This document shows positions 10,145 through 22,907 of a stretch of DNA of 64,000 bases, piece by piece. The notes under the pieces were generated by a model. The model made no database searches and was not told the origin of the DNA. It saw nothing but the letters and a program-made list of their open reading frames with translations. Source of the stretch: Gibbula magus. Its lineage: Eukaryota > Mollusca > Gastropoda > Trochida > Trochidae. The stretch is from NCBI GenBank assembly GCA_936450465.1, contig OW388296.1:36480586-36544585 (forward strand), written 5' to 3'. A program made the position numbers and the translations under genes. Each line of letters opens with the position of its first letter. Position 1 is the stretch's first letter.

Positions 10145-11250
10145 ATGTATTTATCTGCTGTTTCAAAATATCATTTTAAAAAAAAGACAAATGTTGACAA
10201 TAAACAGCTGATCGATCGACAAACTATGACCTTTAACTTGTGTCACGTGACATGGAATGAATAACGTGGATACATGCTCTATTCATGTTGCGGGATATAA
10301 AACATTTATCACCCTCGGGAAGATTTATCAACCCATATGACAGTGTTTATTGATATTTGTAAATGGTCACATGGACCAATCAGGAATCGACATTCTTACA
10401 TGAGGTACAATTACAATTAAAGTACAATTAAAACTGGGGGAAAGATTTGGATGTGAAAGGATCCTGAAAGTATGAAATTTGCAATTGTTTGCCAACTTGG
10501 GTGCGTTCGTGAAATGCAAACTTCACTATGCAACGGTGAAATTAGTTCTTCATTAGTGCACATCTGCATCACAATAATTTTCAAAACGAAAAGCTATGTC
10601 ATCAAATCTAAAGGGACAACAAAATCTGAAACAAACACTTTACATTATATCAAAAGTTGTTAAAGACTATGCCACCCAAATTCACTCTGCAACTGTTTAC
10701 TTTTAATTTTAAAAGTTTTTATAATTCAATCTGCAAAGTTTCAATGAATATAGTATCACCCAAGTTAATTAGCAGCCGCTGCCAGGGACGCTGACGGAAG
10801 AAAGTTTGAAATGGAGTCAGTTTGGTTCACTGATAGGCTGCCATCAAGGATGTTCGTGTTTCAAATACAAAATTATTTGTGGAAATTATACTTATTACGT
10901 CAATTGCTAGAGAAATCTTTTATCTACAACATGAAATGTGTTAATAATGTTCTTATTATCAAGACAATGTAATGAAATTTTTATAGTACTCCTTCGATTA
11001 CTGCACGTCAAGGGTATCTGACGTCATTTTAACAGAATTCCCTTTATTGCATGAAACGTACAACACAGCAGCAAGCATTTTCCGAAGCGTGAAGGCTCGT
11101 CTTTAGCGCAAGTCGTCATAGCAACCCACATGCTGCACGTGCTTCTCTTTGAAGGCTACCCTTGTCACACATTACTGAATGTGACGATTGTTTTATAAAC
11201 ACTGATTCTAAATGTCCTGAGAACATACACATTATTGTAATGTAATTTTA

Positions 11251-11792
11251 TTAGCTCATCAGGCCTGAAAGTCCGGATTGGCATATGGCATGGCATATTC
11301 TCCGCCATCCGTCCATCTGTAACTTTTCGCTTATTCGACTTCTTCTCCAGGACCAATAACTCTAGAGAGCTTAAATTGAATGTGCAGACTCTTTGGACTA
11401 CGGGAATGCTAAATTGTAGATTTCGTGACCCTGTGACACAGAGGTCACAACCTTAAAAAGCTATTTTCATCTTCTTCTCCAGTACCAAAAGGTCTACAAA
11501 GCTGAAATGTTGTTTGCAGACTCCTTGGCCAGTGGGGAATCGAAATTGTAGATTTCATGACCCCATTAGTCATAATAGGGTCTCAGGGGTCATGATCTAA
11601 AAACCTATTTTTATCTTCATCTTCAGTCTGAAAAGCTCTAGAGAGCTGAAATGTTGTACTCCTTGGAAAATGGGGTTTCTAAATTGTAGAGGCTATTTTC
11701 GACTTCTTTTCCAGTATGAAGAACTGAACACGCTGAGAACCATTTATTTCGGTTTTTCAAACAATACAAATCCTATGGGGCTATAGAGCCCA
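11251..11792 (+). mobile_element. HINE-like minisatellite element, unit junction copy 2/3
   Basis: Equivalent of 6,252-6,794: 5' TTAGCTCATCAGGCC, leader, three diverged 145-bp units and a 3' mini-hairpin. It touches the next element at 11,793. Confidence 0.6.
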
Positions 11793-12253
11793 TTAGCTCA
11801 TAAGGGCTCATTATGGCATGGCATGGTGTCCGGCGTCGGTCCGCCCATTCGTCCAACCGTCCGTCCGTAAACTTTTCGCTTTTTCAACTTCTACTCCAGA
11901 ACCAATGACTCCAAAGAGCTGAAATTTTATGTGCAGACTCCTTGGCCAATGGGGATTCTAAATTGTAGATTTCGTGACCCCGTGACCCCAAATGGGGTCA
12001 CAGGGGTCACATCCTTAAAAACCTATTTTCATCTTCTTCTCCAGTTCCAAAAGGTCTAGAGAGCTGAAAAATTGTGTGCAGACTCCTAAATTGTAGATTA
12101 TGTGATCCCGTGACCCCAAATGGGGTCACAGTGGTCATGATCTAAGAACCTATCTTTTGCTTGTAAACAATAACTTAAATAACTTAAATATTCAACTTTA
12201 GATAGTAAATCAATGAAATCCTGATGAGCTACAGAGCCCATGGCTCTATTTTT
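11793..12253 (+). mobile_element. HINE-like minisatellite element at start of copy 3
   Basis: Equivalent of 6,795-7,255. Here the 5' dodecamer is altered (CATAAGGGC instead of CATCAGGCC), while the 3' CCTGATGAGCTA, the hairpin and ATTTTT are intact. Confidence 0.6.
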
Positions 12254-12643
12254 CCAATTTAACTTCTCACAATTTCTTGTACATCAGCTTCTCCGTCTTT
12301 GATATCCTGAATGAAGCAATATGTTCTTCGATGATGTCATGAAGATAAACAGATTTAAGTCCAAGTTCCTGTGATCTGTCATAATGTCATTCTCATAAGT
12401 GCAATGAGGGGTGATACAACTATAACTAACGCCTTCTTAGTCCTGTGGATATCTTTATAAAGAAGTAGCGCAATCGCAAAAGTCAGGTTTTCCATTGCCT
12501 GTTGAGCAGGTAAACAGTACATGTACGTCCTCTCTATTCAAATAGGCTTGAATCACAAGTCGCTGATTTGATCTAAAATCATCTTTCCCTAAATGTGTTA
12601 GGCATATCTGTAAGATAGTTTCAATGTCAACTTCCAACGTCAC
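12254..12643 (-). pseudogene. RecQ-like helicase fragment, copy 3
   Basis: Same remnant as 7,256-7,645, with the degenerate CSTGNGKPDF P-loop present and the same frame changes. One codon near its start differs from copy 2 (Glu versus Asp). It is non-functional for the same reasons. Confidence 0.6.
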
Positions 12644-13020
12644 CTAAACACTAAACAGCTATTAAAAATGCTTAATTCTGTCAGCATGTGAAACAATTTC
12701 AGTAATGATCAGATATAAGCTTAATATGCCACTATTAGAAGAACAATTCAGCCAGATATATTCATAATAAAAAAAATATTTAAAACCACCAACCTAATAG
12801 TAAACCCCTATGCTGGCATTTTGTATATACAAGAGCTTTACCCAAGCCGGGACCATCTCACACATCAGATGTTAATGAGGTTTGACACGGTCAGATTCAA
12901 ACAAGTTGCATGAGGGCAAGATAACTTTATTAAGGCATTCAGCTTGTAACCTGATCGAAATCCTGGTTAAACCGTCACCCTCATTACATTAGACTGTATA
13001 AAAAAAAGTCTCCTTTTTTG

Positions 13021-14945
13021 GAAAATGGCACCCCACAAGGCAGCATCATTAGCCCCACTTTATTCAATATCATGGTGGATGACTTTTTCGAAGGCATCTC
13101 ACCGAAAATAAACACCTCCAAATTTGCAGACGACGGTGCCCTATGGGCACGTTGTAACAACCTCCATACTTCTACCACCTTACTCCAATCCGCACTAAAT
13201 AAAGTCGACCAATGGGCCGACAAATGGGGCTTTAAACTAAATGCGGAAAAAACCATAGGGGTAGTATTTAAACATAAAAATATGCGCCCTATCTCTCCCA
13301 ATCTTTACCTTAAAAATAAAAAATAAACTTCCAAAAACAAACTTAATTTTTAGGGCTAATCTTTGACGAGCATCTCACCTGGGAAGCTCATGTCAAACAC
13401 CTTAAACTTAGATGCTCGAAAGACCTTAATGTCATGAGAGCAATCTCCGGCACAGGCTGGGGAGCAAATAGGCAAACCTTACTCCAACTCTATACCTCCC
13501 TAATAAGGTCCAAATTGGACTACGGCGCTCCTATCTACAATTCCCTAAAACCTACTCTTATCAACACCCTTAATTCTATCCAATATCAGGCATTAAAATT
13601 AGCCACTCGCACTCAAAAGGGTACCTCACTCGAAGCACTTCAAGCCCTAACTGGTGAAATTCCCCTCGCAACGAGACGGGACCATCTCACCTTAAACTTC
13701 TGGGCTGGAACTTCAGAGGACCCTCTTATAAGGGATATGCTTAGCACCATACCATATAAATTCTTTAAAGCTTTATTCAATAAATACCCACTCCGCGCAC
13801 CCATCTCTCATCGCGTATATTCTCTTATATCCCAAGCTGAGACGGGCCATATTAAACACCCCACAAATTATACGGTGCTTCACCCTATCCCCCCACTTCC
13901 GGCTCCCAAAATAAATCTCCATCTCAGCAAAATAACTTCTAAACAAAACCCTTAACTCGCGCAAACAACCGCACTTCACTACATACGGGAACATTGGTCC
14001 GACTGGTGTCACATTTACACAGACGGGTCCAAGGACCCGGAAGCACGCACAACAGGTGTAGGCATACATTTCCAACATCCACAACCCTCTTCATTCTCCA
14101 ATAGGCTTCCCACCGACCAATCGGTCTACACTGCTGAGCTTATGGCCATCGCAATTGCCTTAAGCCATCAACATTTTTAAAAACCAGGACAAAATTCTCA
14201 TCCTTTCGGACTCACTCAGTGCTTTAGAAGCACTCAAAAACAAATCTACCAAAAACCGTCCTGGTTTAATTTCCAAAATTCTTCATACCATCCAATCTCT
14301 TACCAATCAGGGCAAGGCAGTAAAACTCCTACGGGTACCAGCCCATTTCGGAATATTTGGCAACGAAAAAGCCGACAAAGCAGCAAAGGAGGGCCTTAAA
14401 CTTCCAAATTCAGTTCCTTTTTACCATTCGAAACAAGAGGCAAAAAGCCTTTCAAAATCTTATGGAAAGCGGCATGGCATAAGCAATATTCAAACTCCAC
14501 AAATGCTCACAGTACCAAACAAATTCTCCCTAAACCACTAGGCAAACACAAAATTTACTCCAAAAACAAAAATATTGATAGGGCAATATTTAAGCTCCAA
14601 ACGGGGCATACTTAACTAAATTCCCATCTCCATATAATCAAACTAAAAGCTTCACCCACATGCCCACACTTCCCGCAAGCAGAAACAATCCACCACATTC
14701 TAACATAATGCCCACAGTATGCGGCCTTCCGCCAAATACTCAACCTAACTCTAAGGGCCAACAACATCCCACCACAAAACATTAATCTAATATTAAATCC
14801 AAACAATAACCAAACTACCTTCCAAGCATTAGGCACTTATCTCAAAGATTCGGACCTCCTGGCCCGAATCTAAAAACATAAACAAACTCAATTCCAAACC
14901 TAACAACTCATACCTCCCCCACCATCCCCCAACCCCCAGGTTCGT
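13021..14945 (+). pseudogene. 5'-truncated LINE (RT-RNase H), copy 3
   Basis: The most complete copy of the truncated LINE. RT motifs NGTPQGS and FADDGA lie at 13,027-13,140. A 173-codon open connector frame runs 13,434-13,955 (IRSKLDYGAPIYNS, PLRAPISHRVYSLI). RNase H follows, with TDGSKDP near 14,020, AELMAIAIAL near 14,135, SDSLSALEAL and a PAH.GIFGNEKADKA block near 14,340 in which the Val of copy 1 is Phe. The Cys-His C-terminus lies near 14,660-14,715. It is inactive because the RT start is missing and the RNase H part changes frame. Confidence 0.83.
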
Positions 14946-15306
14946 TATTCTATTCACACATTGTATATTGCTATTCGCATGCCAAATATTTGCAAAATCA
15001 TCACAATTGTACTTTGGTTATATTTACAAAAATGATATTTTAATTGGCCTGTACGTCGCGTGTATGTTTTCTTACATACATAAGCCTATGGCTGATATAC
15101 CGATCCATTTCTCTTTTTTTATCATGATAAGAAACCATTACCATTTAAAACAAAACAGACTGTTATGGTATTTGTTTCGATCAAAAGACATTCCTATACC
15201 GCTCGTGTACGGCAAGTGGCGAGGATTAGTCGGTGCGCAAAGAAAGCTAACGCTAGCTGAGATTTCATACTCGCGTATTACCTAACTGAATTGTCTCCTT
15301 CCATAG

Positions 15307-15514
15307 CTAAATTTGCCGAAGTGTCCCCCTTTAAGAAGTTAATGCTTGGCAAAAACCGTGAAAATTTTGGTAACTGGGATATTGTCGATTGAATGCTGAA
15401 CAGTTTGCAAGGAGTGTAAATGTGCTCTTGGAACACTTGGGTACCGAAAAAGAATGCAATACCTTGAAGTTTTGCCAAAATAAGACCCATAAAACCATTC
15501 TGAATGAAATTTGA
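15307..15514 (+). pseudogene. Exon-like stretch, copy 3, frame-shifted
   Basis: Same acceptor as in copies 1 and 2, but one base is missing near 15,385 (GATATTGTCG instead of GATATTGGTCG), which destroys the frame. Confidence 0.35.
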
Positions 15515-15629
15515 AATGATGTATAACATCAAATCAACATCAGCAAAACCCGGGTTTTTTCATCAAACAACTTAATGGGAGTGTAACAGTGTTTGTACAA
15601 GTTCTAATTGCATTTAAAAGCACATTGGG

Positions 15630-16219
15630 CCCTTCATCATCCTCGATAATCCAGCGCTTTCGTTCCGATCAATCTACACACAAGCCCTGGAAAATTTTAA
15701 GCGTATTTATCTTGAACCTAGTTACCTCCTCTTGGGTCCATGTTATCTAATCAGAAACGAAACACAGACACTATCTGCGTAAACAACTCAACAAATCAAA
15801 ACGCATCTTTTATCACTACCGTTGTTTAGAGAGACAAACATGGCGGCAGCCCACTCACTCGATTACGATAAAGTTTGTAACAAATTCAGCGTAGAAAACC
15901 TGACAGAAACTCAAAAGAAAGTTTAAAGACTTCTTTACGAGAAGAAGGGTGTATTCATGTCCATCAAAACTGGTGGACGTAAATCCCTGTGCTACCAGGC
16001 GTTCCCAATCATCTGCGAAAGCCAAGATCCTGAAACGAGAGTTACGCCCCTTACACAACTTCCGTTCGCAACATCAAATGATCTCATTGGTTGTTAGAAA
16101 GCAAGAGGTTCACTGAGTCATTGCGAAGGGAGGTAACTAGGTTCGAGATAAATACCCTTAAAGTTTTCCAGCACTTGTGTGTAGATTTATCGGAACGAAA
16201 GCGCTGGATTATCGATGAT
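15630..16219. repeat. Long inverted repeat with helicase fragment, copy 3
   Basis: Copy of 3,763-4,352 with one change in the right arm (GATGGCCATTC). Confidence 0.8.
15840..16097 (+). pseudogene. RecQ-like helicase N-terminal fragment, copy 3
   Basis: Same sequence, internal stop and altered P-loop as in copies 1 and 2. Confidence 0.55.
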
Positions 16220-16296
16220 GGCCATTCATCATCTGAACAGGAATGTTGCTGTTTTCCCAGAGAATAACTATTGTACAAGAAAATTCTATGAATGAG

Positions 16297-16699
16297 TTTT
16301 ACCATCCTCGGTTACCCAAGGTTTTATATATGGTCCGTTACTCTCCACTATATCACCCCTGGAACACTCCATCAGAGAAATCTGTAATCAAATTACCCAC
16401 TCTTGGCCCGTTTGACGAAGTCAGTAACAAATGAAAATGCTCGATAGGATAAGACAGACATGGTCAAGGGAGATAACCGGTAATGGATGGCAACAACATG
16501 ACTGCGCCCAGGATGTGCGTGCTTTTACAACGAAGTGATATGAAGTGTCATTGGCTCGCAGGTCCAAGCTGCGTAGCAGTTTGATTGGCTCACGCCAGCC
16601 AAGGGCGGGTAATCTGAGTACAGATTTCTCTGATGGAGTGTTCCAGGGGTGATATAGTGGAGAGCATATGTATAAAACCCTGGGTAACCGAGGATGGAG
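16297..16699. repeat. Second inverted repeat, copy 3
   Basis: Same as 4,433-4,831, without the copy 2 deletion. Confidence 0.75.
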
Positions 16700-16877
16700 T
16701 TCTACATCAGTATTAACTTTTCGTTATGTCTGCATGCTGTTCAAAACGGTATTAACATCATGTCAACACAATTTTAATGCTCTGATATTATATAAATTTG
16801 CACAATACAGCGTTATCACTAATTACGAAATTATTACAGTGGACTGGCGTTTCTTTTGCTGTTCAATATTATAAGTT

Positions 16878-17014
16878 ATAACATTCAGTGGAGGGTGACA
16901 TCGTAATTTATCAGACCCTCGTCAGTGTTTATCCAACAACCGGTAGGCGAGTTGGATAAACACTAACAAGGGTCTGATAAATTACAATGTCACCCGAACA
17001 AACTGAATGTTATA
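16878..17014. repeat. Compact palindromic hairpin, copy 3
   Basis: Same palindrome as 5,010-5,146. Confidence 0.88.
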
Positions 17015-18120
17015 ATGTATTTATCTGCTGTTTCAAAATATCATTTAAAAAAAAAGACAAATGTTGACAATAAACAGCCGATCGATCGACAAACTATGAC
17101 CTTTAACTTGTGTCACGTGACATGGAATGAATAACGTGGATACATGCTCTATTCATGTTGCGGGATATAAAACATTTATCACCCTCGGGAAGATTTATCA
17201 ACCCATATGACGGTGTTTATTGATATTTGTTAATGGTCACATGGACCAATCAGGAATCGACATTCTTACATGAGGTACAATTACAATTAAAGTACAATTA
17301 AAACTGGGGGAAAGATTTGGATGTGAAAGGATCCTGAAAGTATGAAATTTGCAATTGTTTGCCAACTTGGGTGCGTTCGTGAAATGCAAACTTCACTATG
17401 CAACGGTGAAATTAGTTCTTCATTAGTGCACACCTGCATCACAATAATTTTCAAAACGAAAAGCTATGTCATCAAATCTAAAGGGACAACAAAATCTGAA
17501 ACAAACACTTTACATTATATCAAAAGTTGTTAATGACTATGCCACCCAAATTCACTCTGCAACTGTTTACTTTTAATTTTAAAAGTTTTTATAATTCAAT
17601 CTGCAAAGTTTCAATGAATATAGTATCACCCAAGTTAATTAGCAGCCGCTGCCAGGGACGCTGACGGCAGAAAGTTTGAAATGGAGTCAGTTTGGTTCAA
17701 TGATAGGCTGCCATCAAGGATGTTCGTGTTTCAAATACAAAATTATTTGTGGAAATTATACTTATTACGTCAATTGCTAGAGAAATCTTTTATCTACAAC
17801 ATGAAATGTGTTAATAATGTTCTTATTATCAAGACAATGTAATGAAATTGTTATAGTACTCCTTCGATTACTGCACGTCAAGGGTATCTGACGTCATTTT
17901 AACAGAATTCCCTTTATTGCATGAAACGTACAACACAGCAGCAAGCGTTTTCCGAAGCGTGAAGGCTCGTCTTTAGCGCAAGTCGTCATAGCAACCCACA
18001 TGCTGCACGTGCTTCTCTTTGAAGGCTACCCTTGTCACACATTACTGAATGTGACGATTGTTTTATAAACACTGATTCTAAATGTCCTGAGAACATACAC
18101 ATTATTGTAATGTAATTTTA

Positions 18121-18669
18121 TTAGCTCATCAGGCCTGAAAGTCCGGATTGGCATATGGCATGGCATATTCTCCGCCATCCGTCCATCTGTAAACTTTTCG
18201 CTTATTCGACTTCTTCTCCAGGACCAATAACTCTAGAGAGCTTAAATTGAATGTGCAGACTCTTTGGACTACGGGCATGCTAAATTGTAGATTTCGTGAC
18301 CCTGTGACACAGAGGTCACAACCTTAAAAAGCTATTTTCATCTTCTTCTCCAGTACCAAAAGGTCTACAAAGCTGAAATGTTGTTTGCAGACTCCTTGGC
18401 CAGTGGGGAATCGAAATTGTAGATTTCATGACCCCATTATTCATAATAGGGTCTCAGGGGTCATGATCTAAAAACCTATTTTTATCTTCATCTTCAGTCT
18501 GAAAAGCTCTAGAGAGCTGAAATGTTGTGTATATACTCCTTGGACAATGGGGTTTCTAAATTGTAGAGGCTATTTTCGACTTCTTTTCCAGTATGAAGAA
18601 CTGAACACGCTGAGAACCATTTATTTCGGTTTTTCAAACAATAGAAATCCTATGGGGCTATAGAGCCCA
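18121..18669 (+). mobile_element. HINE-like minisatellite element at end of copy 3
   Basis: Equivalent of 6,252-6,794, with a few extra bases near 18,528. It abuts the expanded element at 18,670. Confidence 0.6.
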
Positions 18670-20131
18670 TTAGCTCATCAGGCCTCATTATGGCATGGCA
18701 TGGTGTCCGGCGTCGGTCCGCCCATTCGTCCAACCGTCCGTCCGTAAACTTTTCGCTTTTTCAACTTCTACTCAAGAACCAATGACTCCAAAGAGCTGAA
18801 ATTTTATGTGCAGATTCCTTGGCCAATGGGGATTCTAAATTGTAGATTTCGTGACCCCGTGACCCCAAATGGGGTCACAGGGGTCACATCTTTAAAAACC
18901 TATTTTCATCTTCTTCTCCAGTTCCAAAAGGTCTAGAGAGCTGAAAAGTTGTGTGCTGACTCATTGGCTAATGGGGATTCTAAATTGTAGATTTCCTGAC
19001 CCAGTGACCCCAAATGAGGTCACAGGGGTCACATCCTTAAAAACCTATTTTCATATTCTTCTCCAGTTCCAAAAGGCTTAGAGAGCTGAAAAGTTGTGTT
19101 CAGACTCCTTGGCAAATGGGCATTCTAAATTGTAGATTTCGTGACCCCTTGACCCCAGATTGGGTCAAAGGGGTCACATCCTTAATAACCTATTTTCATC
19201 TTCTTCTCCAGTTCCAAAAGGTCTTGAGAGCTGAAAAGTTGTGTGCAGACTCCTTGGCCAAAGGGGATTCTAAATTGTAGATTTCGTGACCCCGTGACTC
19301 CAAATGGGGTCACAGGGGTCACATCTTTAAAAACCTATTTTCATCTTCTTCTCCAGTTCCAAAAGGTCTAGAGAGCTGAAAATTTGTGTGCAGACTCCTT
19401 GGCCAATGGGGATTCTAAATTGTAGATTTCGTGATCCCATGACCCCAAATGGGGGCACAGGGGTCACATCGATCTATTTTCATCTTCTTCTCAGTTCCAA
19501 AAGGCGTACAAAGCTGAAAAGTTGTGTGCAGACTCCTTGGCCAATGGGGATTCTAAATTGTAGATTTCGTGACCCCAGGGGTCACATTCTTAAAAACCTA
19601 TTTTCATCTTCTTCTCCAGTTCCAAAAGGTCTAGAGAGCTGAAAAGTTGTGTGCAGACTCCTTGGCCAATGGGGATTCTAAATTGTAGATTATGTGACCC
19701 CGTGACCCCAAATGGGGTCACACTGGTCACATCTTTAAAAACCTATTTTCATCTTCTTCTCCAGTTCCAAAAGGTCTAGAGAGCTGAAAATTTGTGTGCA
19801 GACTCCTTGGCCAATGGGGATTCTAAATTGTAGATTTCGTGATCCCATGACCCCAAATGGGGGCACAGGGGTCACATCGATCTATTTTCATCTTCTTCTC
19901 AGTTCCAAAAGGCGTACAAAGCTGAAAAGTTGTGTGCAGACTCCTTGGCCAATGGGGATTCTAAATTGTAGATTTCGTGACCCCAGGGGTCACATCCTTA
20001 AAAACCTATTTTCATCTTCTTCTCCAGTTCCAAAAGGTCTAGAGAGCTGAAAAGTTGTGTGCAGACTCCTTGGCCAATGGGGATTCTAAATTGTAGATTA
20101 TGTGACCCCGTGACCCCAAATGGGGTCACAG
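18670..20131 (+). mobile_element. Expanded 145-bp minisatellite element, 3' end missing
   Basis: It begins with the standard TTAGCTCATCAGGCC end and the CCGTCCGTCCG leader, then runs through about nine units of the 145-bp family. A higher-order repeat is visible: 19,388-19,795 and 19,796-20,131 are almost the same 408-bp block of three units, including a shortened unit that lacks the central hairpin. The array stops mid-unit at 20,131 without the 3' hairpin, so the element is truncated or was recombined. Confidence 0.8.
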
Positions 20132-21097
20132 TGAAAAATGAGACCCAAAGAAGATTAATATGTTGATCCTATATTAATCTATAGCGACTTAAACTTTGAA
20201 ACAATATCGACTGCTTTCTAGCAGCCCTGTCCCTTGCGATTAATTTATTTGAAGAACATAAGCTCAAAACACCAACATAAATGAATAGTAACAAGAATAA
20301 GATTAAACAATTCAATTCTACATTATCTTCAATGACAAATTTGCGGCCATGTTGGATTGTGTTTGCTATTGTGAACTCATGGTATATCTTGTCTAAACTA
20401 GCCAGATTCACAATCAAATTGGATGATATAAACATGTAAAAACGTTCAAAAAGATAAATCATCTTTGGTGACAAAATTGGCCGGCTTCTATGAATCAATC
20501 ATTTGTACCATCGTCAACAAGGGTTTTATCAATATACATTGTAGTATCAATCCCTGTATTTCAAGTTCAAAGGTAGCATGAATAACAATAAAATAGCATG
20601 AATGGATCATGTAAACATGTAAAAACAGGTACGTTTTAACAGTGGCGGCCATTTTGAATTTGGTGGCCATCTTGGATCGAAATTGGCTTGGCCCTCAGTC
20701 TAAATTTAATCACAATACCATTAGCTATCTTTGTGCAAAGTTTGGTACTTTTCACCCAAAGTGCACAATTCTGCCTGACTATATGGCCTTGGTCATAACA
20801 GCAGTCCCGCGCTTAATTGCTACAAACGTACTAAACATAAGCGGAAAATTCACTCCAATTAAGCAAGGCACGGCCGTTGTAACCATATAAAATCGTTGTT
20901 TAGTTAAGTAATCCGTTTATCGAACATTTGGGTTGTTTTGATGAAGATTTGTGTCTTATATTAGCAATTTAAAAGTTGGGAAAACGCGTTAAATTATGAT
21001 AAGCGGCCATAATGAGACTCCTCCACGTACGTCACGGCACGATACGCTTCAGTGACCACCGCCCCGCCCGCTTTCATTCTTGTCGCCGGGGCTTATA
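20132..21097. other. Unassigned region with dispersed-repeat flavour
   Basis: Contains GGCGGCCATTTTG / GGTGGCCATCTTGG blocks (20,640-20,680) and a related GCGGCCATGTTGG at 20,342, a kind of motif often seen in invertebrate repeats. A minus-strand 109-codon open frame (20,169-20,498) has no recognisable domain. No gene is supported. Confidence 0.4.
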
Positions 21098-21700
21098 GTA
21101 CAGTAGAAATTGCATTTAACCCGGACATTTAGTATAACAAGCAAATTTTATGACAAAATGACCCCAAATGGGGTACTTGATCACCATGAAAAACCCAACC
21201 AAAATCAACCTTGGGGAAATTGTCATTTTGGGGTAAAAACCTAAAAAAACATAAGAAAAATGCTTAATATTTTTTTAAAAGAAAAACAATTAGTAAAACT
21301 ATCAGATTTTATGTCTAAATGAACCCATATTGGGTACTTGATCACCATGGAAAACCCAACCAAAATCAACTTTGGGGAAATTGTCATTTTGGGGTAAAAA
21401 CCTTTAAAAAAAACTAAGAAAATTGCCTAATATTTTTAAAAAAGAATTACAATTAGTAAAAATATCATATTTTATGTCTAAATGAACCCACATGGGGTAC
21501 TTTATCATCATGGAATACCAAACCAAAATCAACCTAAGGGGAAATTGTCATTTTGGGGTAAAAACCCACATGAAGTACTTGTTCCCTATAGAAAACCGAA
21601 CCAATACACACTCAACCATGGGGAAACTGCCTTTTGGGGGCAATATCCGAATGTAAAATGTAACAAGCAGTAAATCAAGCAAAATCTGCGAATCAGTGAA
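21098..21700. repeat. 161-bp tandem repeat, about 3.5 units
   Basis: Units start near 21,157, 21,318 and 21,480 with a partial one near 21,565. Each has ATGACCCCAAATGGGGTACT-like sequence, then GGAAATTGTCATTTTGGGG. The flanking sequence from 21,098 (CCCGGACATTTAGTATA) recurs inverted at about 30,340-30,492. Confidence 0.75.
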
Positions 21701-22539
21701 TCTGTGGATCACAATCAACCTGAACTCTAACTCTAACTCTAATTTTGAGGTCAAATCTTATAGAAAGATATAGAGATATTTCAATTTTGTTTTAAAGAAC
21801 TTTATTTCATGAATAAGTAGCAATATATGACTAATTGTCATTACATTGGACATCATTGAATACTTTTGCATTTAAATGTAAATTATTTAGGTCAGTGGCT
21901 GTTTTATAGGATACTGGATAGAAGCCTGCAGTCTGTCGAACGCATCATTGTAGAGATAAATGCCTGTCTTGAACATGCTTCAAGAAAAACAAGACATCCA
22001 AGACTATCTGTATTGCAAATGATGACCAGAGGTGCACGTTTTGATGGATACGCAAAACAGTATTGTTTTGAACATTATTGGTGTTATTACTAAGAAGTAC
22101 CTGACAAACCTGGCTACGAGTGCTTGATGTCTTTTTCACTATAAACAATTAAGCGATATTTCAAAAGAACAGATTGGTTTATAATTTCAACAAGGGTAAT
22201 ATCATTAAAACATGTTGTTGGTGACTATGTTTAAAAGTTTGAAATAGTCTCTCTTCTTATGTGGATCGATCATGACGTGTTCTACAATTAAAGGATATCC
22301 TTGCTTGCTAGCTTCATCAATGATGGAGAGACATGCATGAAGAATTAAAGAAATAATATAGATTACTGTTACAAATGGTTCACAAATAATCAGTTTGTTT
22401 CATTTATGATACCATTCGCTAAAATGTGACCTGCTCACCCAATTTGTATTTACTTTAAAATAAAAGAATGCCTTCTTGGTATTTAGTCAACTAAGAATGT
22501 TTAATGTGAAGCTCATATATATAGGATATCTGTCTTGTT
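21701..22539. other. Unassigned AT-rich region
   Basis: No convincing gene. A 75-codon open frame at 21,866-22,093 shows no family features. Confidence 0.4.
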
Positions 22540-22546
22540 TTGACAC

Positions 22547-22622
22547 ATACCATGTTTATCTCACCGTGTGAGGTAGAAATATTATATTTTCACTTTTCTA
22601 CCTCACGAGATAAACATGGTAT
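22547..22622. repeat. Hairpin, 28-bp arms
   Basis: ATACCATGTTTATCTC...GAGGTAGAAA pairs with TTTCTACCTC...GAGATAAACATGGTAT around a 15-bp AT-rich loop. Weaker pairing may extend outward. Confidence 0.8.
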
Positions 22623-22907
22623 TTGTCAAGAATTGACGGATTTTATATTTATTATATGATATTATCCATGTAATTACGTCCGAAAAGGGTCGTTTTCACG
22701 CCGAGCGGCCGCTAGGAACAGCCCGTCACCACAGTAACACTGTGACGTCATAAGCCAATTTGCCGCGTGAGACCATTGTTTTATGACATCAAATTATATC
22801 AGTCACCGTATAAGTTATTTTCACTGTAGCCTGATAGACAGTTTATTTCACTGATAAATCCCAGTATGTCACTGCTCGTCATATAATAAATTGAAGATAC
22901 TTGACTT

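Larger units (their letters stand above)
6795..11792. repeat. Segmental tandem repeat, copy 2 (4,998 bp, internally deleted)
   Basis: Second copy of the tandem unit. It starts and ends at the TTAGCTCATCAGG-like start of a minisatellite element. The LINE reverse transcriptase fragment jumps at about 8,317 directly to sequence that in copy 1 lies at about 3,312, so roughly 1.88 kb of LINE and flank are missing. A 10-bp deletion near 9,540 is also private to this copy. Confidence 0.92.
11793..18669. repeat. Segmental tandem repeat, copy 3 (6,877 bp, most complete)
   Basis: Third copy of the tandem unit, with the full LINE segment. Its length exceeds copy 2 by 1,879 bp, which matches the copy 2 deletion. 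Private changes include an 18-bp loss near 15,245 and a one-base loss near 15,385 that shifts the exon-like frame. It is followed at once by the expanded minisatellite element starting at 18,670. Confidence 0.92.

Noticed and set aside
18670..20131. CRISPR-like array
   Set aside because: Units of 145 bp with no spacer/repeat alternation in a eukaryotic setting.
20169..20498. 109-codon minus-strand frame with hydrophobic stretches
   Set aside because: AT-rich composition, no domain, and sequence next to it looks like dispersed repeat.
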